From: Arthrobacter glacialis
Lineage (GTDB): Bacteria; Actinomycetota; Actinomycetes; Actinomycetales; Micrococcaceae
Assembly: GCF_002909445.1 (NCBI RefSeq)
Contig: NZ_PPXC01000015.1
Coordinates: forward strand, 42,607-106,606
Direction of reading: 5' to 3'
Length of the DNA stretch: 64,000 bases
The notes under the pieces are model-generated. The model ran no database searches. It was not told where the DNA came from and worked only from the letters and a program-made list of their open reading frames with translations. This document shows, piece by piece, positions 17,973-27,292 of the stretch. Made by a program: the position numbers and the translations under genes. How positions within the stretch are numbered: the first letter of the stretch is position 1; every line of letters starts with the position of its first letter.

Positions 17973-18611
17973 CTAGGATTCCTTGGGGAAGCGGCTAATT
18001 CCGCGCCAAGCTAAACGGTAGACCAGATCGCTGGCCACATCGATGTCCAAGTCGCCGTTGGCTTCAAGCCAGTACCGGGCGCTTACCTGGGCCATGCCGG
18101 CCAGGGCGCGGCCCAAAAGCGTCGCTTCCACGGGGGGCAGCTTGGTGTCCTCGGCAATGACCTGTCCAATGGCGTCGGAGTAGTTCGCGTTGAATTTCTC
18201 CAGCCGGGCTGCCACTTCGGGGTCGTTGACAAGGTCCGATTCAAAGACAAGCCGGTGCGCCTGGTCGTCATTGGCCATGAAGAGGAAGTAGGCCTTCATG
18301 GTGGCCTGGACGCGCAGTTTGTTGTCGGTGGTGGAACTCAAGGCGGCGACCAGCATCTTGGTCAAGGATTCCAAATGGCTGTCCAGCAACGCCAAGTACA
18401 GGTCCCGCTTGCTGGGGAAGTGTTGATAAAGCACCGGCTTGCTGACTTTGGCCGTCTCCGCGATTTCATCCATGGCCGCCCCGTGATAGCCGTGGTTGAC
18501 AAACACTTCCAAGGCGGAGGCCAGCAGCTGTGCCCGGCGTTCATCCCGGGGCAGCCGCGCCGGTGTGGTGCGCGGGGCGGGTGCGTCCTTGGCGGAGGAT
18601 TCTAAAGTCAT
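17973..18611 (-). CDS. TetR-family regulator beside DUF3107 and moeZ
   Basis: This 212-residue regulator has a helix-turn-helix at about residues 35-75 (MDEIAETAKVSKPVLYQHF) with the all-helical ligand domain after it. I use the ATG at 18611, which follows GAGAAAGG, over an in-frame GTG at 18635. It shows the same neighbours as mycobacterial Rv3208. A TACCCGCGGGTA palindrome lies in the promoter region shared with moeZ. The regulated genes are unknown; autoregulation and control of moeZ are the simplest possibilities. Confidence 0.88.
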   Translation of the reverse strand: MTLESSAKDAPAPRTTPARLPRDERRAQLLASALEVFVNHGYHGAAMDEIAETAKVSKPVLYQHFPSKRDLYLALLDSHLESLTKMLVAALSSTTDNKLRVQATMKAYFLFMANDDQAHRLVFESDLVNDPEVAARLEKFNANYSDAIGQVIAEDTKLPPVEATLLGRALAGMAQVSARYWLEANGDLDIDVASDLVYRLAWRGISRFPKES

Positions 18612-18672
18612 GATGGCAGCCTTTCTCTCCGTCACCCCATGGTTGTCCGCAGGGGTCCGGTCGAACTCATTG

Positions 18673-18684
18673 TACCCGCGGGTA
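18673..18684. promoter_or_regulatory. 12-bp perfect palindrome TACCCGCGGGTA, possible TetR site
   Basis: The palindrome lies between the divergent TetR and moeZ genes, 39 bp before the moeZ start. Its symmetry and position suit a TetR dimer, but GC-rich palindromes of this size can occur by chance in this genome. Confidence 0.45.
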
Positions 18685-18722
18685 ATGCGTAGCCTGCTGC
18701 AAGCAGGACTAGATTAAAGGGT

Positions 18723-19922
18723 ATGGTTTCCTTGATCCAACGCAATGCCTCCGCCCGCACTGTTGCCCTGGCCCCCTTGGTGGAGCCTGGCCCGCCCCTT
18801 GCTGCGCAGGAATTGGAACGGTATTCGCGCCACGCCCTCATCCCCGAGATCGGCTTGGAGGGACAGCGGCGGCTGCGAAACTCCCGTGTTCTGGTCATTG
18901 GTGCAGGCGGCCTAGGCTCCCCGGCCCTGCTGTATTTGGCCGCCGCGGGTGTGGGCACGCTGGGCATCGTGGACGACGACACTGTGGAGTTGAGCAACCT
19001 CCAACGCCAGGTCATTCACGGTGTGGGGGACATTGGCCGCACCAAGCTGGAATCGGCCAAGGACTCCATCGAATCCATCAATCCCGGTGTGAAGGTGGTG
19101 CTGCACCCGGTCCGCCTAGATGCTTCAAATGCACTGGAAATTTTTGCCGACTATGACGTAATTCTGGACGGCGCCGACAACTTCGCCACGCGCTACCTTG
19201 TCAACGACGCTGCGGCGCTGCTGGGCAAACCGTATGTATGGGGATCAATCCTGCGCTTTGATGGCCAGGTCAGCGTCTTTTGGGACAAGTTTGGGCCCAA
19301 TTACCGCGATCTGTACCCCGAACCTCCCGCCCCCGGAACGGTGCCCTCCTGCGCGGAAGGCGGAGTATTCGGGATGTTGTGTGCTTCCATTGGCGCCATG
19401 ATGGTCACTGAGGCCGTCAAACTCATCACAGGCATTGGCCAAACGCTGCTGGGCCGGCTCTTGATCTTTGACGCACTCACCGCCCGCTGGCGGGAAATCC
19501 GGATCGCCAAGGACCCCGAGGCTGCGCCCATCACCGAACTCATCGACTACGACTACTTTTGCGGCATCCTCGCGCCGGAGAAGAACGACGGCGATCTCAT
19601 CTCAGCAGCCCAGCTCGCCAACCGACTGGCTCAGCGTGCTGCGGGAAGTACGGATTTTGTCTTGATTGATGTGCGCCAACCTGTGGAATTTGAGATCGGG
19701 CGAATTCCCGGCTCCGTGTTGATTCCCTTGGCCGGAATTAAGGATGGTTCAGCGCTGGATGCGGTGCCGCGAGGAGTGCCGCTGGTGCTGCATTGCAAGG
19801 CCGGCAGCCGCTCGGCCCAGGCATTGGCAAGCCTGCGCGAGGCAGGATATGAGGACGTGGTGCACTTGGAAGGCGGCATGGATGCGTGGCTGGCTAGCGA
19901 CAAACGCGGCGCACAGGAGTAA
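18723..19922 (+). CDS. moeZ: MoeZ: ThiF/MoeB adenylyltransferase fused to rhodanese
   Basis: This 399-residue fusion activates and sulfurates C-terminal GG carrier proteins (MoaD, ThiS or CysO type). The N-terminal E1-like domain has VIGAGGLGSPALLYLAAAG, VELSNLQRQVIHG, DIGRTK and the catalytic-cysteine loop GTVPSCAEGGVFG. The C-terminal rhodanese domain (about residues 290-395) has the active loop HCKAGSRSA, with the persulfide-bearing Cys. The zinc-binding CxxC pairs of E. coli MoeB are not apparent, as I recall for the mycobacterial enzyme. It may serve ThiS at 15 kb as well as molybdopterin. Confidence 0.93.
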   Translation: MVSLIQRNASARTVALAPLVEPGPPLAAQELERYSRHALIPEIGLEGQRRLRNSRVLVIGAGGLGSPALLYLAAAGVGTLGIVDDDTVELSNLQRQVIHGVGDIGRTKLESAKDSIESINPGVKVVLHPVRLDASNALEIFADYDVILDGADNFATRYLVNDAAALLGKPYVWGSILRFDGQVSVFWDKFGPNYRDLYPEPPAPGTVPSCAEGGVFGMLCASIGAMMVTEAVKLITGIGQTLLGRLLIFDALTARWREIRIAKDPEAAPITELIDYDYFCGILAPEKNDGDLISAAQLANRLAQRAAGSTDFVLIDVRQPVEFEIGRIPGSVLIPLAGIKDGSALDAVPRGVPLVLHCKAGSRSAQALASLREAGYEDVVHLEGGMDAWLASDKRGAQE

Positions 19923-19996
19923 ATTGCGCCCAAGGAGTTAGATCAGAAAAGGTCCGTTCGTTGGATCAGGGCCGGCACTCAAGGAAGAGGCACGCC

Positions 19997-20983
19997 ATGA
20001 GCCGTGTGGAAAAATTGCACACACCACAAGATCCCATCCGTTCCGGCTTTGGCCATGACAGCACAGCCGCAGCGGTGCTGGAGGGCATGGATCTATCCGG
20101 CTGCACGGCAGTGGTCACTGGTGGCTACTCAGGTCTGGGGTTGGAGACTGTCCGTGCCCTGGCAGGAGCCGGTGTGCAGGTAACTGTGCCGGCACGCCGG
20201 GCAGGTCATGCACGTGAGGTCCTGGCAGCGGCCGATCTTGGTGGCGTCAAGGTCTACGCCATGGATCTGGGGGACCAGAAAAGCGTCAAGAATTTCGCCA
20301 AGGAGTATTTGAAATCCGGGGCCGGGCTGGACATCTTGATTAACAACGCAGCCATCATGGCCTGCCCCGAAACACGTGTTGGGCCGGGTTGGGAGGCGCA
20401 GTTTGCCACCAATCATCTGGGCCATTTCACCCTGAGCAACGAGCTGTGGCCGCTGTTGGCCGATGGCGGTGCACGGGTGGTGTCGCTGACCTCCACGGGT
20501 CACAAAATTTCCGGCATCCACTTTGACGATCCCCAATTCACCACAGACTACGACAAATGGCAGGCGTATGGCCAAGCAAAGACAGCCAATAGCCTCTTTG
20601 CCGTTGAACTGGACAAGCGCGGCGCTGACCACGGCGTGCGGGCATTTGCGGTGCACCCGGGCGGGATCATGACTGAACTGCAACGCCACCTCACCCGCGA
20701 GGAGATGGTGGCCGCCGGCTGGATGAATGATGAAGGCGTTGTCCGGGAGGGTTTCAAGACGCCGGAGCAAGGTGCCGCAACGTCCATTTGGGCGGCCACC
20801 TCCCCTCTGCTGGACGGCAAGGGCGGAGTGTATTGCGAGGACTGCGACATTGCCCGGCCCACGGATCCGGAATCGCCGCTGGCCCGTTTTGTTGGGGTGG
20901 ACGCGCACGCCGTCGACCCGGACAGCGCAGCCAGGCTGTGGGAACTCTCAGCAGAGCTGACAGGCGTGAACGCGCTCCCGTAG
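19997..20983 (+). CDS. Short-chain dehydrogenase/reductase
   Basis: This 328-residue SDR has the cofactor loop VVTGGYSGLGLETVRALAGAG, the NNAAIMACPE segment and a catalytic Y-x3-K in AYGQAKTANSLFAVEL, with serine in SLTSTGHK. Its length and spacing resemble retinol-dehydrogenase-like or WWOX-like oxidoreductases. The ATG at 19997 follows AAGGAAGAGG. The substrate is unknown, and the gene stands alone between moeZ and the VOC gene. Confidence 0.9.
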   Translation: MSRVEKLHTPQDPIRSGFGHDSTAAAVLEGMDLSGCTAVVTGGYSGLGLETVRALAGAGVQVTVPARRAGHAREVLAAADLGGVKVYAMDLGDQKSVKNFAKEYLKSGAGLDILINNAAIMACPETRVGPGWEAQFATNHLGHFTLSNELWPLLADGGARVVSLTSTGHKISGIHFDDPQFTTDYDKWQAYGQAKTANSLFAVELDKRGADHGVRAFAVHPGGIMTELQRHLTREEMVAAGWMNDEGVVREGFKTPEQGAATSIWAATSPLLDGKGGVYCEDCDIARPTDPESPLARFVGVDAHAVDPDSAARLWELSAELTGVNALP

Positions 20984-21064
20984 CCGGGATGGGCGACCTG
21001 CGGCACGCAAGCTTGTGCGTCAAAGGTAAGCCGTGCCGTTGCTGCCGCTCCGCTTGACCCGAGG

Positions 21065-21436
21065 TTAGCTGCGTGTGGCGCGATCGTGGATAGTGACTGT
21101 GTACCCGTCGGGATCCTGGAAAACGAATGTCATGCCAAACGGACCCTCGAAGGGTTCCCGAAGGATTCTCACACCAGCATCCGCGACAGTTCGGTGCAGG
21201 GTGACGGCCTCAGGATCATGCAGCCAGAGCGCAACGCCAAGGCCCAATGGGCCGGATTCGAGATCCAATCCGGGTTCGGGGTCACGAACGGCAAAGGTCG
21301 GCTGGGTGTCGAAGACGACGGCGTGTGGAGGCGAGAAAGGTGCCCTAGTCAGACCAACGGTGTTCTCGTAAAACTCCGCGGCCTTCTCGAGGTCGCGTAC
21401 CTGCAGGGCAATGAAGTCGGGACCGGTGACGGCCAT
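21065..21436 (-). CDS. VOC-family (glyoxalase/bleomycin-resistance fold) protein
   Basis: This 123-residue protein has the paired beta-alpha-beta3 modules of the vicinal oxygen chelate fold: FIALQVRDLEKAAEFYENTV at the start and FVFQDPDGYTVTIHDR at the end. The His/Glu metal positions common in the fold are not all obvious here: the first strand has Gln, not His. It may be a binding protein or an enzyme. It is divergent from a MarR gene, with two tandem operator-like sites between them. Confidence 0.87.
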   Translation of the reverse strand: MAVTGPDFIALQVRDLEKAAEFYENTVGLTRAPFSPPHAVVFDTQPTFAVRDPEPGLDLESGPLGLGVALWLHDPEAVTLHRTVADAGVRILREPFEGPFGMTFVFQDPDGYTVTIHDRATRS

Positions 21437-21450
21437 AGTAATTCTCCTTG

Positions 21451-21496
21451 TATGTCAGTTTTCTTACATTGAGAGACTATGTCAGAATTCTTACAT
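21451..21496. promoter_or_regulatory. Two tandem near-palindromic operators between VOC and MarR genes
   Basis: TATGTCAGTTTTCTTACAT (21451-21469) and TATGTCAGAATTCTTACAT (21478-21496) differ at two positions and begin 27 bp apart, about 2.6 helical turns. The second is a 16-of-18 palindrome around GAATTC. It runs into the MarR start codon at 21495, and the first sits just upstream of the VOC gene. Binding there by the MarR protein would block both genes. Confidence 0.75.
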
Positions 21497-21920
21497 GAGC
21501 AACCAGCAACAACAGGTCGGGTACGTGGTGAAGCAGGCGCAATCGTTGCTGCGCCTTCGAATGGAGGAGGCGCTGCACCCTTACGCCGTCACTGTTTCCC
21601 AGTACTCGTGTCTTCACCGCCTACTTCGTGATCCTGGTATCTCCGCTGCGGCGCTGGCCCGCGCCACGTTCATGACGCGCCAGTCTATGAACTCGATGCT
21701 GCAGCAATTGCTCGAACGTGGACTGGTGGATCGCCCTGCCCGCCCCGAGAGCGGTCGTGCCTTACCCACGGCACTCACGGCAGCGGGTGCTGATCTCCTC
21801 GCCGCCGCACAGGCTGACGTGGACGGAGTCGAAGAGCGGATGCTGTCGGGACTTAGCCCATCCGAGCTCATCTCGCTCACCCATGGACTCAACGCTTGTG
21901 TGAAGGCGCTGGGAGGGTGA
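21495..21920 (+). CDS. MarR-family transcriptional regulator
   Basis: This 141-residue regulator has the winged helix-turn-helix ISAAALARATFMTRQSMNSM then LERGLVDRPARPESGRALPT as wing. The ATG at 21495 is chosen because an upstream extension would run through both operator copies. There is no ribosome site of normal strength before it (TTCTTACATG), suggesting a leaderless or weakly translated message. It probably represses itself and the divergent VOC gene. Confidence 0.87.
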   Translation: MSNQQQQVGYVVKQAQSLLRLRMEEALHPYAVTVSQYSCLHRLLRDPGISAAALARATFMTRQSMNSMLQQLLERGLVDRPARPESGRALPTALTAAGADLLAAAQADVDGVEERMLSGLSPSELISLTHGLNACVKALGG

Positions 21921-22364
21921 GCTTGCCAGAAGCGCCGCCTACGGTATCGACCGCCCGTTAGCGGTTCCCTCAGGGAGGATGCCCATGCCGCAGCCCAAGA
22001 TAACTTTGGTTATGCGCGTTGCTGGCATCTGGCGCTGCGCCCGTGACACAGCTGCGCCTAGCTGGCTGCCAGCCCAGCGCATAGCCAAAGACGGCGTGCT
22101 CCGAATTGGGTTTATGCGCCACGCTCGTGTCTGGGACTACGCATAAGTCTGGGCGGCCGTTGGTCACGGTGCTGCGTCTTACCATCGTTGGCAACAAAAG
22201 TGAATTGCCAGGGACCAAGCAGAGTATTCGCTTGTCACGGCTGCGGCGAAACCGCTCCAGCTACTGCGGCTCAGAGTCCAACAGGACGACGGCGTGCCAA
22301 ACGGGTGAGGAGGCATGAAATTTCTTGCGCCCTCGCCCGTTTGGCACGGCGTCGAGTGCTGGCG
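21921..22364. other. Non-coding convergent interval rich in inverted repeats
   Basis: I see no gene here. Three dyads stand out: arms 22004-22027 and 22067-22090 (20 of 24 positions pair), arms TTATGCG 22112-22118 and CGCATAA 22140-22146, and the 54-bp palindromic repeat at 22294-22347. The first two share the TTATGCG/CTATGCG motif. The interval separates the convergent MarR and hemA genes. Confidence 0.6.
22294..22347. repeat. Palindromic repeat element, copy 2 (54 bp)
   Basis: GTGCCAAACGGGTGAGG (22294-22310) pairs with 22331-22347, with one T/C difference that would still form a G-U pair in RNA. The 54 bp align end to end with 12806-12859, including the loop CATGAAATTTC. It lies about 18 bp beyond the stop of the convergent hemA gene. 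Confidence 0.85.
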
Positions 22365-23711
22365 CTAGGCGGAGACGGCGTCGGGGGCTGCTTTGGGGTC
22401 CGGGTCCCCGTCGAGGCGGTCGGCTAGGGTTGCGCCCAATGCTGCTGGTTCAATCTTGAGGCCGTACAGGACTTCCAGGGCGGCCAGGTAACTTTCGGCG
22501 TCCCCGGCTGCAGCCAGTTCCTTGGCGCGCACCGTGGGCACATGAAGCAGCTGCTTGACCATGCGGCGCATGGCAAAGGCCACCTCGTCGGTGGCGGCCG
22601 TGCAGCCGTGCTGTTTGCGGACCTTGGCGATCTCGTCGTCCAGCACACTCATGGTGTGCCGGCGAAGGGCCACAATGGCGTGGTCCAGGGAGCGGGAGTT
22701 TTGGGCCTGGGCAAAGCTTTGCGTGGCTGTGGAGACCATGGTGGCTGCCTGTGCCAGGGTGGATTCCTGTTCGGCGGGGGCTGCCTGCCGGACGGTTTCC
22801 AAGGTCAACAAGTCCACCCCGTCAAGGGTGGCAATGTCAGGGGCGAAATCGTGGGTTAAGGCCAAATCGATGACCGTGAGTTGCTGCGAATCAGTGGTGC
22901 GCAACCGGGCCAAATCATCCCGAGTGAGCTGCTGGTCCGAACCGCTGCAGCCCACCAGCAACGATGCTGAGGCCAACGCCTGCGGCAGGGAATCATCGTC
23001 CAGCGCCGTGCCGCCGCGTGAGGCCACAAACGTCTCAGCCCGGCCCGAGGATGAATATACCGAAATGTCTGTGCAACCACGCTGGATCAACTGGGCCATG
23101 GCAGCGCCGGCGTAGGCGCCCGTGCCGAACAAGACAGCGGATTTGCCAGTCAGTGACCGCGTTTCGGTGGGTTGATCGGCCAGCTCCGCGGCCAGGTCCA
23201 AGGCCACTGAAACTATCGACATTCCACGGCGGCCCAAGGCAGTTTGGGCGCCAACATCTTTGGCGGTTTTTGCTGCAGCCTGAAAGAGCCGTACCAAGGA
23301 AGGTGTTGTTACGCCCTGGGATTGGGCCTCGCTGAGCGCGCGGCGCACCTGGCCGGCAATTTCGCGTTCGCCCACCACTGCCGATTCCAAACCAGTACTT
23401 ACGGCAAAAAGATGCCGGGGGACGGCGTCGCCTTCCTGGGTGGTGAGCGCCTGAGAGACCTGCGTTTCCGCCAGCCCGGAATGCTTGCTGACGGTAGCAA
23501 TGACCGAACTGCGGGCAGACTCCAGATCTTGGGCACTCTGGGCGTGAACGTAGAGCTCATAACGATTGCACGTGGCCAGTGTGACCATGCCGGCAACGGC
23601 GTTTTCCTCTTGGGTCAGCTCAGCACTGACGGCCGCGGCCCCGGCGCTAAGGCGGGCAACGGTTTCCAAGTCAATGGTGGTGTGCGAGGCAACGAGAGAA
23701 AAAAGAACCAC
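22365..23711 (-). CDS. hemA: Glutamyl-tRNA reductase
   Basis: HemA reduces glutamyl-tRNA to glutamate-1-semialdehyde, the first committed step of tetrapyrrole synthesis. The 448-residue protein has the catalytic cysteine in [16 protein letters not shown], the conserved [22 protein letters not shown] block, and an NADPH-binding domain with [18 protein letters not shown], followed by a C-terminal dimerisation helix region. It is divergent from hemE; the other haem genes run the other way. It starts with ATG at 23711. Confidence 0.95.
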   Translation of the reverse strand: MVLFSLVASHTTIDLETVARLSAGAAAVSAELTQEENAVAGMVTLATCNRYELYVHAQSAQDLESARSSVIATVSKHSGLAETQVSQALTTQEGDAVPRHLFAVSTGLESAVVGEREIAGQVRRALSEAQSQGVTTPSLVRLFQAAAKTAKDVGAQTALGRRGMSIVSVALDLAAELADQPTETRSLTGKSAVLFGTGAYAGAAMAQLIQRGCTDISVYSSSGRAETFVASRGGTALDDDSLPQALASASLLVGCSGSDQQLTRDDLARLRTTDSQQLTVIDLALTHDFAPDIATLDGVDLLTLETVRQAAPAEQESTLAQAATMVSTATQSFAQAQNSRSLDHAIVALRRHTMSVLDDEIAKVRKQHGCTAATDEVAFAMRRMVKQLLHVPTVRAKELAAAGDAESYLAALEVLYGLKIEPAALGATLADRLDGDPDPKAAPDAVSA

Positions 23712-23875
23712 AATGGCAATATCGTAGACCTTTAAACTGGGTGTTTATACACAGGATGCCCTGAACCGTCAGCAAAAAACTGTGAGACTGCTTACGTGAG
23801 CTGCTGGTGGTGTGCTCTACTACGGTGACAGTTTGTGCACAAAATATGCCCAGATTGGCTCTGTAGGGTGGTGCC

Positions 23876-24931
23876 ATGACACTGAGCCCGAACCACCCGT
23901 TGATGGATGGCCGCACCGCCAATTCCCCGCTGATCACCGCCTACCGTGGTGGAAAGCCCAGCCGCCGGCCTGTCTGGTTCATGCGCCAGGCTGGGCGTTC
24001 GCTGCCTGAATACCGCGAGCTGCGCGTGGGCACCACCATGCTGGATTCCTGCCTCAAGCCGGCCATGGCAGCTGAAATCACCCTCCAGCCCGTGCGCCGC
24101 CACGACGTTGACGCCGCCATCTTCTTCTCCGACATTGTGATCCCGTTGAAGCTCGCCGGTGTGGGCGTGGACATTGTGCCCGGTGTGGGCCCCGTCCTGG
24201 AGAAGCCCATTCGCACCGCCGAAGATGTGGCCAACCTGCCCGAGCTCACCGAAGAGGCGCTGGCCCCCATCCGCGAAGCCGTCGCCTTGACGGTTGCCGA
24301 ACTGGGCAGCACCCCGCTCATCGGCTTCGCCGGGGCGCCGTTCACGGTGGCCGCCTACATGGTGGAAGGCCGTCCCTCCCGCGACCACCTGGGCCCGCGC
24401 ACCATGATGCACGCCCAGCCCGAGGTGTGGGCTGCACTCATGAACTGGGCAGCCGACGCCTCCGGAAAGTTCCTGCGCGCCCAAATCGAAGCCGGTGCCA
24501 GCGCCGGACAGCTCTTCGACTCCTGGGCAGGGTCGCTGGGACTTGCCGACTACACCGAACACGTGGCCCCGGCGTCGTCCCGGGCCTTGGACCATGTGCG
24601 CGACCTTGGTGTGCCGCTGATCCACTTTGGCACCGGCACCAGTGAACTCCTCGGCGCCATGCTTGAGGTGGGCGTGGACGTGATTGGTGTTGACTACAGG
24701 CTGCCGCTGGATGAGGCCAACCGCCGGCTCGGTGGCAAAGTGCCGCTGCAGGGCAACATTGACCCGGCTCTGCTGAACGCTCCCTGGGAGGTATTGGAGG
24801 CACATGTGCGCGAGGTGGTCGCGGCGGGCGCCTCCGCGCCCGGACATGTGGTGAACTTGGGTCATGGGGTGCCGCCGGAGACTGATCCGGCCATTCTGAC
24901 CCGGCTCGTTGAGCTCATTCACTCCATTTAG
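23876..24931 (+). CDS. hemE: Uroporphyrinogen decarboxylase
   Basis: HemE removes four carboxyl groups from uroporphyrinogen III to give coproporphyrinogen III. The 351-residue protein carries the signatures RPVWFMRQAGRSLPEYRELR and GFAGAPFTVAAYMVEG, with GLADYTEHVAP and the C-terminal FNLGHGV-like VNLGHGVPPETDP. It is the first gene of a rightward series of eight haem genes, divergent from hemA across 164 bp that must contain both promoters. Confidence 0.96.
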   Translation: MTLSPNHPLMDGRTANSPLITAYRGGKPSRRPVWFMRQAGRSLPEYRELRVGTTMLDSCLKPAMAAEITLQPVRRHDVDAAIFFSDIVIPLKLAGVGVDIVPGVGPVLEKPIRTAEDVANLPELTEEALAPIREAVALTVAELGSTPLIGFAGAPFTVAAYMVEGRPSRDHLGPRTMMHAQPEVWAALMNWAADASGKFLRAQIEAGASAGQLFDSWAGSLGLADYTEHVAPASSRALDHVRDLGVPLIHFGTGTSELLGAMLEVGVDVIGVDYRLPLDEANRRLGGKVPLQGNIDPALLNAPWEVLEAHVREVVAAGASAPGHVVNLGHGVPPETDPAILTRLVELIHSI

Positions 24932-24965
24932 CGCCAGATTTAGCACCAGCCATTGAGGGGACACC

Positions 24966-26522
24966 ATGGAAAACCGAAAACTCGCCGCTAAAGCCCACAG
25001 GCCGCAGCAACACCCTGCCCCCAATAGTGCAGTGGTGGTGGGCGGTGGCATCTCGGGGTTGCTGGCTGCCATGGATCTCCAAAAAGCCGGATTCCAGGTG
25101 AGTATCTTCGATGCGGCAGTCTCCTGGGGCGGCTGTGTGGGAAGCCATGAGGTGGCCGGTGTGGTGCTGGACAGTGGCGCAGAGTCGTTCGCCACCCGCA
25201 ACAGTGCCGTGGCCGATTTGGCTGCCGAACTGGGGCTTGCAGAGAAGATTGTGACCCCCAATCCAGCAGGAGCCTGGGTGTGGCTGCCCGAGGGGCCCGT
25301 GCCCCTGCCCAAGACAGGCATTTTGGGTATCCCGTCGGACCTTTCAGCTCCCGAGGTGCGTGCCGCCCTGGGCGCTTCCGGCGTGTTGCGGGCAGCCCTG
25401 GATGCCAAGATGCCTGTTGCGGTGGGCACCAGCGAGCCTGTTTCCAGTGTGGCCGATCTTGTCAGGGCGCGCATGGGCAAGCGGGTGCTGGAGCGGTTGG
25501 TGGCGCCCGTGGTTGCCGGCGTGCATTCGGCCGACGCCGAACTCCTGGACGTGGACATGGTGGCGCCGGGCCTGCGGGCAGGCATTCGTGAACACGGTTC
25601 CCTCGCTGCCGCGGTGGCGGCGCAGCGGGCGGCCGGCACCAAGCCCGGATCCGCCGTGGCCGGGCTCTCCGGGGGCATGCACACGCTGGTGGCGGCCCTG
25701 GTGGGATCGCTGCGTGCCGGCGGTGTCGCCATGCATTCAGAGCACCAGGTCAAGGCCATTTATCGCGGCGACACGGAGCCCTTGAATGCCCCCTCCGCCG
25801 AGTCAACGGCTGTGCCGGCCAGGAAGTACGACGGCGGCGCCCCCAAGCGCTGGATTGTGGAGTGGGAGCGGGGTGCGGAGCGCGGATTTGCTGCCGCCAA
25901 CGTTTTGGTGGTGGCCACCGACGGCCCCACGGCTGTGAAACTTTTGGGCCAGGAGCTACCCGAGCTGCTGCCGTTCGCCCCCGCCCCGGGGCCGGATATC
26001 CGCCTAGTGACACTTGTGGTGGACGTACCCGAGCTTGATTCGGCGCCGCGCGGCACGGGTGTCTTGGTGGCGCCCGGAGTTGATGGCATCGCGGCCAAGG
26101 CGCTCACCCACGCCACGGCCAAATGGGACTGGCTGGCAGCCGAGACCGGCCCCGGCACCCATGTGCTGCGGCTCTCCTATGGCCGCGCCGGGGTCAAGGC
26201 GGCCGACGCCGTCAGGCTCACGGCACGCACCCCGAACGACTCCGATCTCGTTGCCACAGCCCTTGCCGACGCGTCAGCACTGCTGGGTGTGCCGGTGGGC
26301 GAGGCGGACCTCCTGGGTGCCGACATTGTCCGCTGGCGGGGCGCCTTGCCGTTTGCCGCCGTCGGGCATCAGGGGAAGATGGCGCAGGTCCATGCCCTGG
26401 TTCAAGCCGTTCCGGGCCTGGCTTTGACCGGCGCATGGATGAGCGGCAACGGTCTGGCGGCGGTTGTGGGCAGCACCAGGCGGCAAATTCGGGCAACCGT
26501 TGACGCCGCCCTAAAGCAGTGA
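24966..26522 (+). CDS. hemY: Coproporphyrinogen III oxidase (HemY/CgoX)
   Basis: This 518-residue FAD enzyme is homologous to protoporphyrinogen oxidase HemG/HemY. It has the FAD motif VVVGGGISGLLAAMDLQKAG, the AGGCVGS-like GGCVGSHEVAGVVLDSGAESF, and the C-terminal TGAWMSGNGLAAVVGS. Because hemQ and hemH are its direct neighbours and no hemN or hemF is present, it most likely oxidises coproporphyrinogen III to coproporphyrin III in the Gram-positive pathway. It is 20-60 residues longer than average because of an internal loop about 270-290. Confidence 0.93.
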   Translation: MENRKLAAKAHRPQQHPAPNSAVVVGGGISGLLAAMDLQKAGFQVSIFDAAVSWGGCVGSHEVAGVVLDSGAESFATRNSAVADLAAELGLAEKIVTPNPAGAWVWLPEGPVPLPKTGILGIPSDLSAPEVRAALGASGVLRAALDAKMPVAVGTSEPVSSVADLVRARMGKRVLERLVAPVVAGVHSADAELLDVDMVAPGLRAGIREHGSLAAAVAAQRAAGTKPGSAVAGLSGGMHTLVAALVGSLRAGGVAMHSEHQVKAIYRGDTEPLNAPSAESTAVPARKYDGGAPKRWIVEWERGAERGFAAANVLVVATDGPTAVKLLGQELPELLPFAPAPGPDIRLVTLVVDVPELDSAPRGTGVLVAPGVDGIAAKALTHATAKWDWLAAETGPGTHVLRLSYGRAGVKAADAVRLTARTPNDSDLVATALADASALLGVPVGEADLLGADIVRWRGALPFAAVGHQGKMAQVHALVQAVPGLALTGAWMSGNGLAAVVGSTRRQIRATVDAALKQ

Positions 26523-26596
26523 CCTTCCTCACTTTCTACGTCATGTAGAGAAGTTCGGTTTTAGCTTTCGGGGTGCTTGGGTGCAAACTTGAACAC

Positions 26597-27292
26597 ATGA
26601 GCCACACAAACGCAGAATCTGTCACCAAAACTCCTGACGCGACACCGTTCACCCTGTGGACCGTGTTCAAGCGGACGGGCTCCTTCGCCGGCGCAGAAGC
26701 TGCCGTTGCAGAGTTTGATGAACTGGTGGCCGCCCTGGCCGCGGAAAGCATCACGCTGCGCGGCGCCTATGACGTCTCCGCCATGCGCAACGACGCAGAC
26801 ATCATGGTGTGGCTGGTTGGCGCCGTTCCGGAAGACCTGCAGAAGGCCATTCGCGCCATCCGCCGCACCGAACTTTTTGCCAACACCGAGATTGCATGGT
26901 CAGCCATGGGTGTGCACCGCGAGGCCGAATTCGCCAAGAGCCACGCCCCCAGTTACATGGGCCCCCACGAGCCCAAAGGCTGGGTCTGCGTCTACCCGTT
27001 CGTGCGCTCCTACGACTGGTACATCCTGCCCGCCGAAGACCGCAGCCGCATGCTCCGCGAGCACGGCATGCTGGGCCGGGAATTCCCGCAGATTCTAGCC
27101 AACACAGTCTCCGCCTTCGCCTTGGGCGACTGGGAGTGGCTGCTGGGCCTGGAAGCTGACGAGCTCACAGACTTGGTGGACATGATGCGCCACCTGCGCT
27201 ATTCCGACGCCCGTCTGCACGTCCGCGAAGAAGTGCCCTTCTACACGGGCCGCCGCATCTCCTCCACCGAGATTGCCGAGGTTCTGCGATGA
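26597..27292 (+). CDS. hemQ: Coproheme decarboxylase HemQ (ChdC)
   Basis: HemQ decarboxylates iron-coproporphyrin III (coproheme) to haem b, the last step of the pathway. The 231-residue chlorite-dismutase-like protein has FTLWTVFKR, WVCVYPFVRSYDWYILPAED, RSRMLREHGMLGREFPQI and a final DARLHVREEVPFYTG, matching actinobacterial HemQ. The ATG at 26597 is chosen; a TTG at 26573 is less likely. The preceding spacer has the dyad TCTAC-N5-GTAGA (26535-26549). Its stop overlaps hemH (ATGA). Confidence 0.95.
   Translation: MSHTNAESVTKTPDATPFTLWTVFKRTGSFAGAEAAVAEFDELVAALAAESITLRGAYDVSAMRNDADIMVWLVGAVPEDLQKAIRAIRRTELFANTEIAWSAMGVHREAEFAKSHAPSYMGPHEPKGWVCVYPFVRSYDWYILPAEDRSRMLREHGMLGREFPQILANTVSAFALGDWEWLLGLEADELTDLVDMMRHLRYSDARLHVREEVPFYTGRRISSTEIAEVLR

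Noticed and set aside
23792-25759. 655-codon open frame opposite hemE and hemY
   Set aside because: An antisense shadow of two well-supported haem enzymes, with no recognisable domain.
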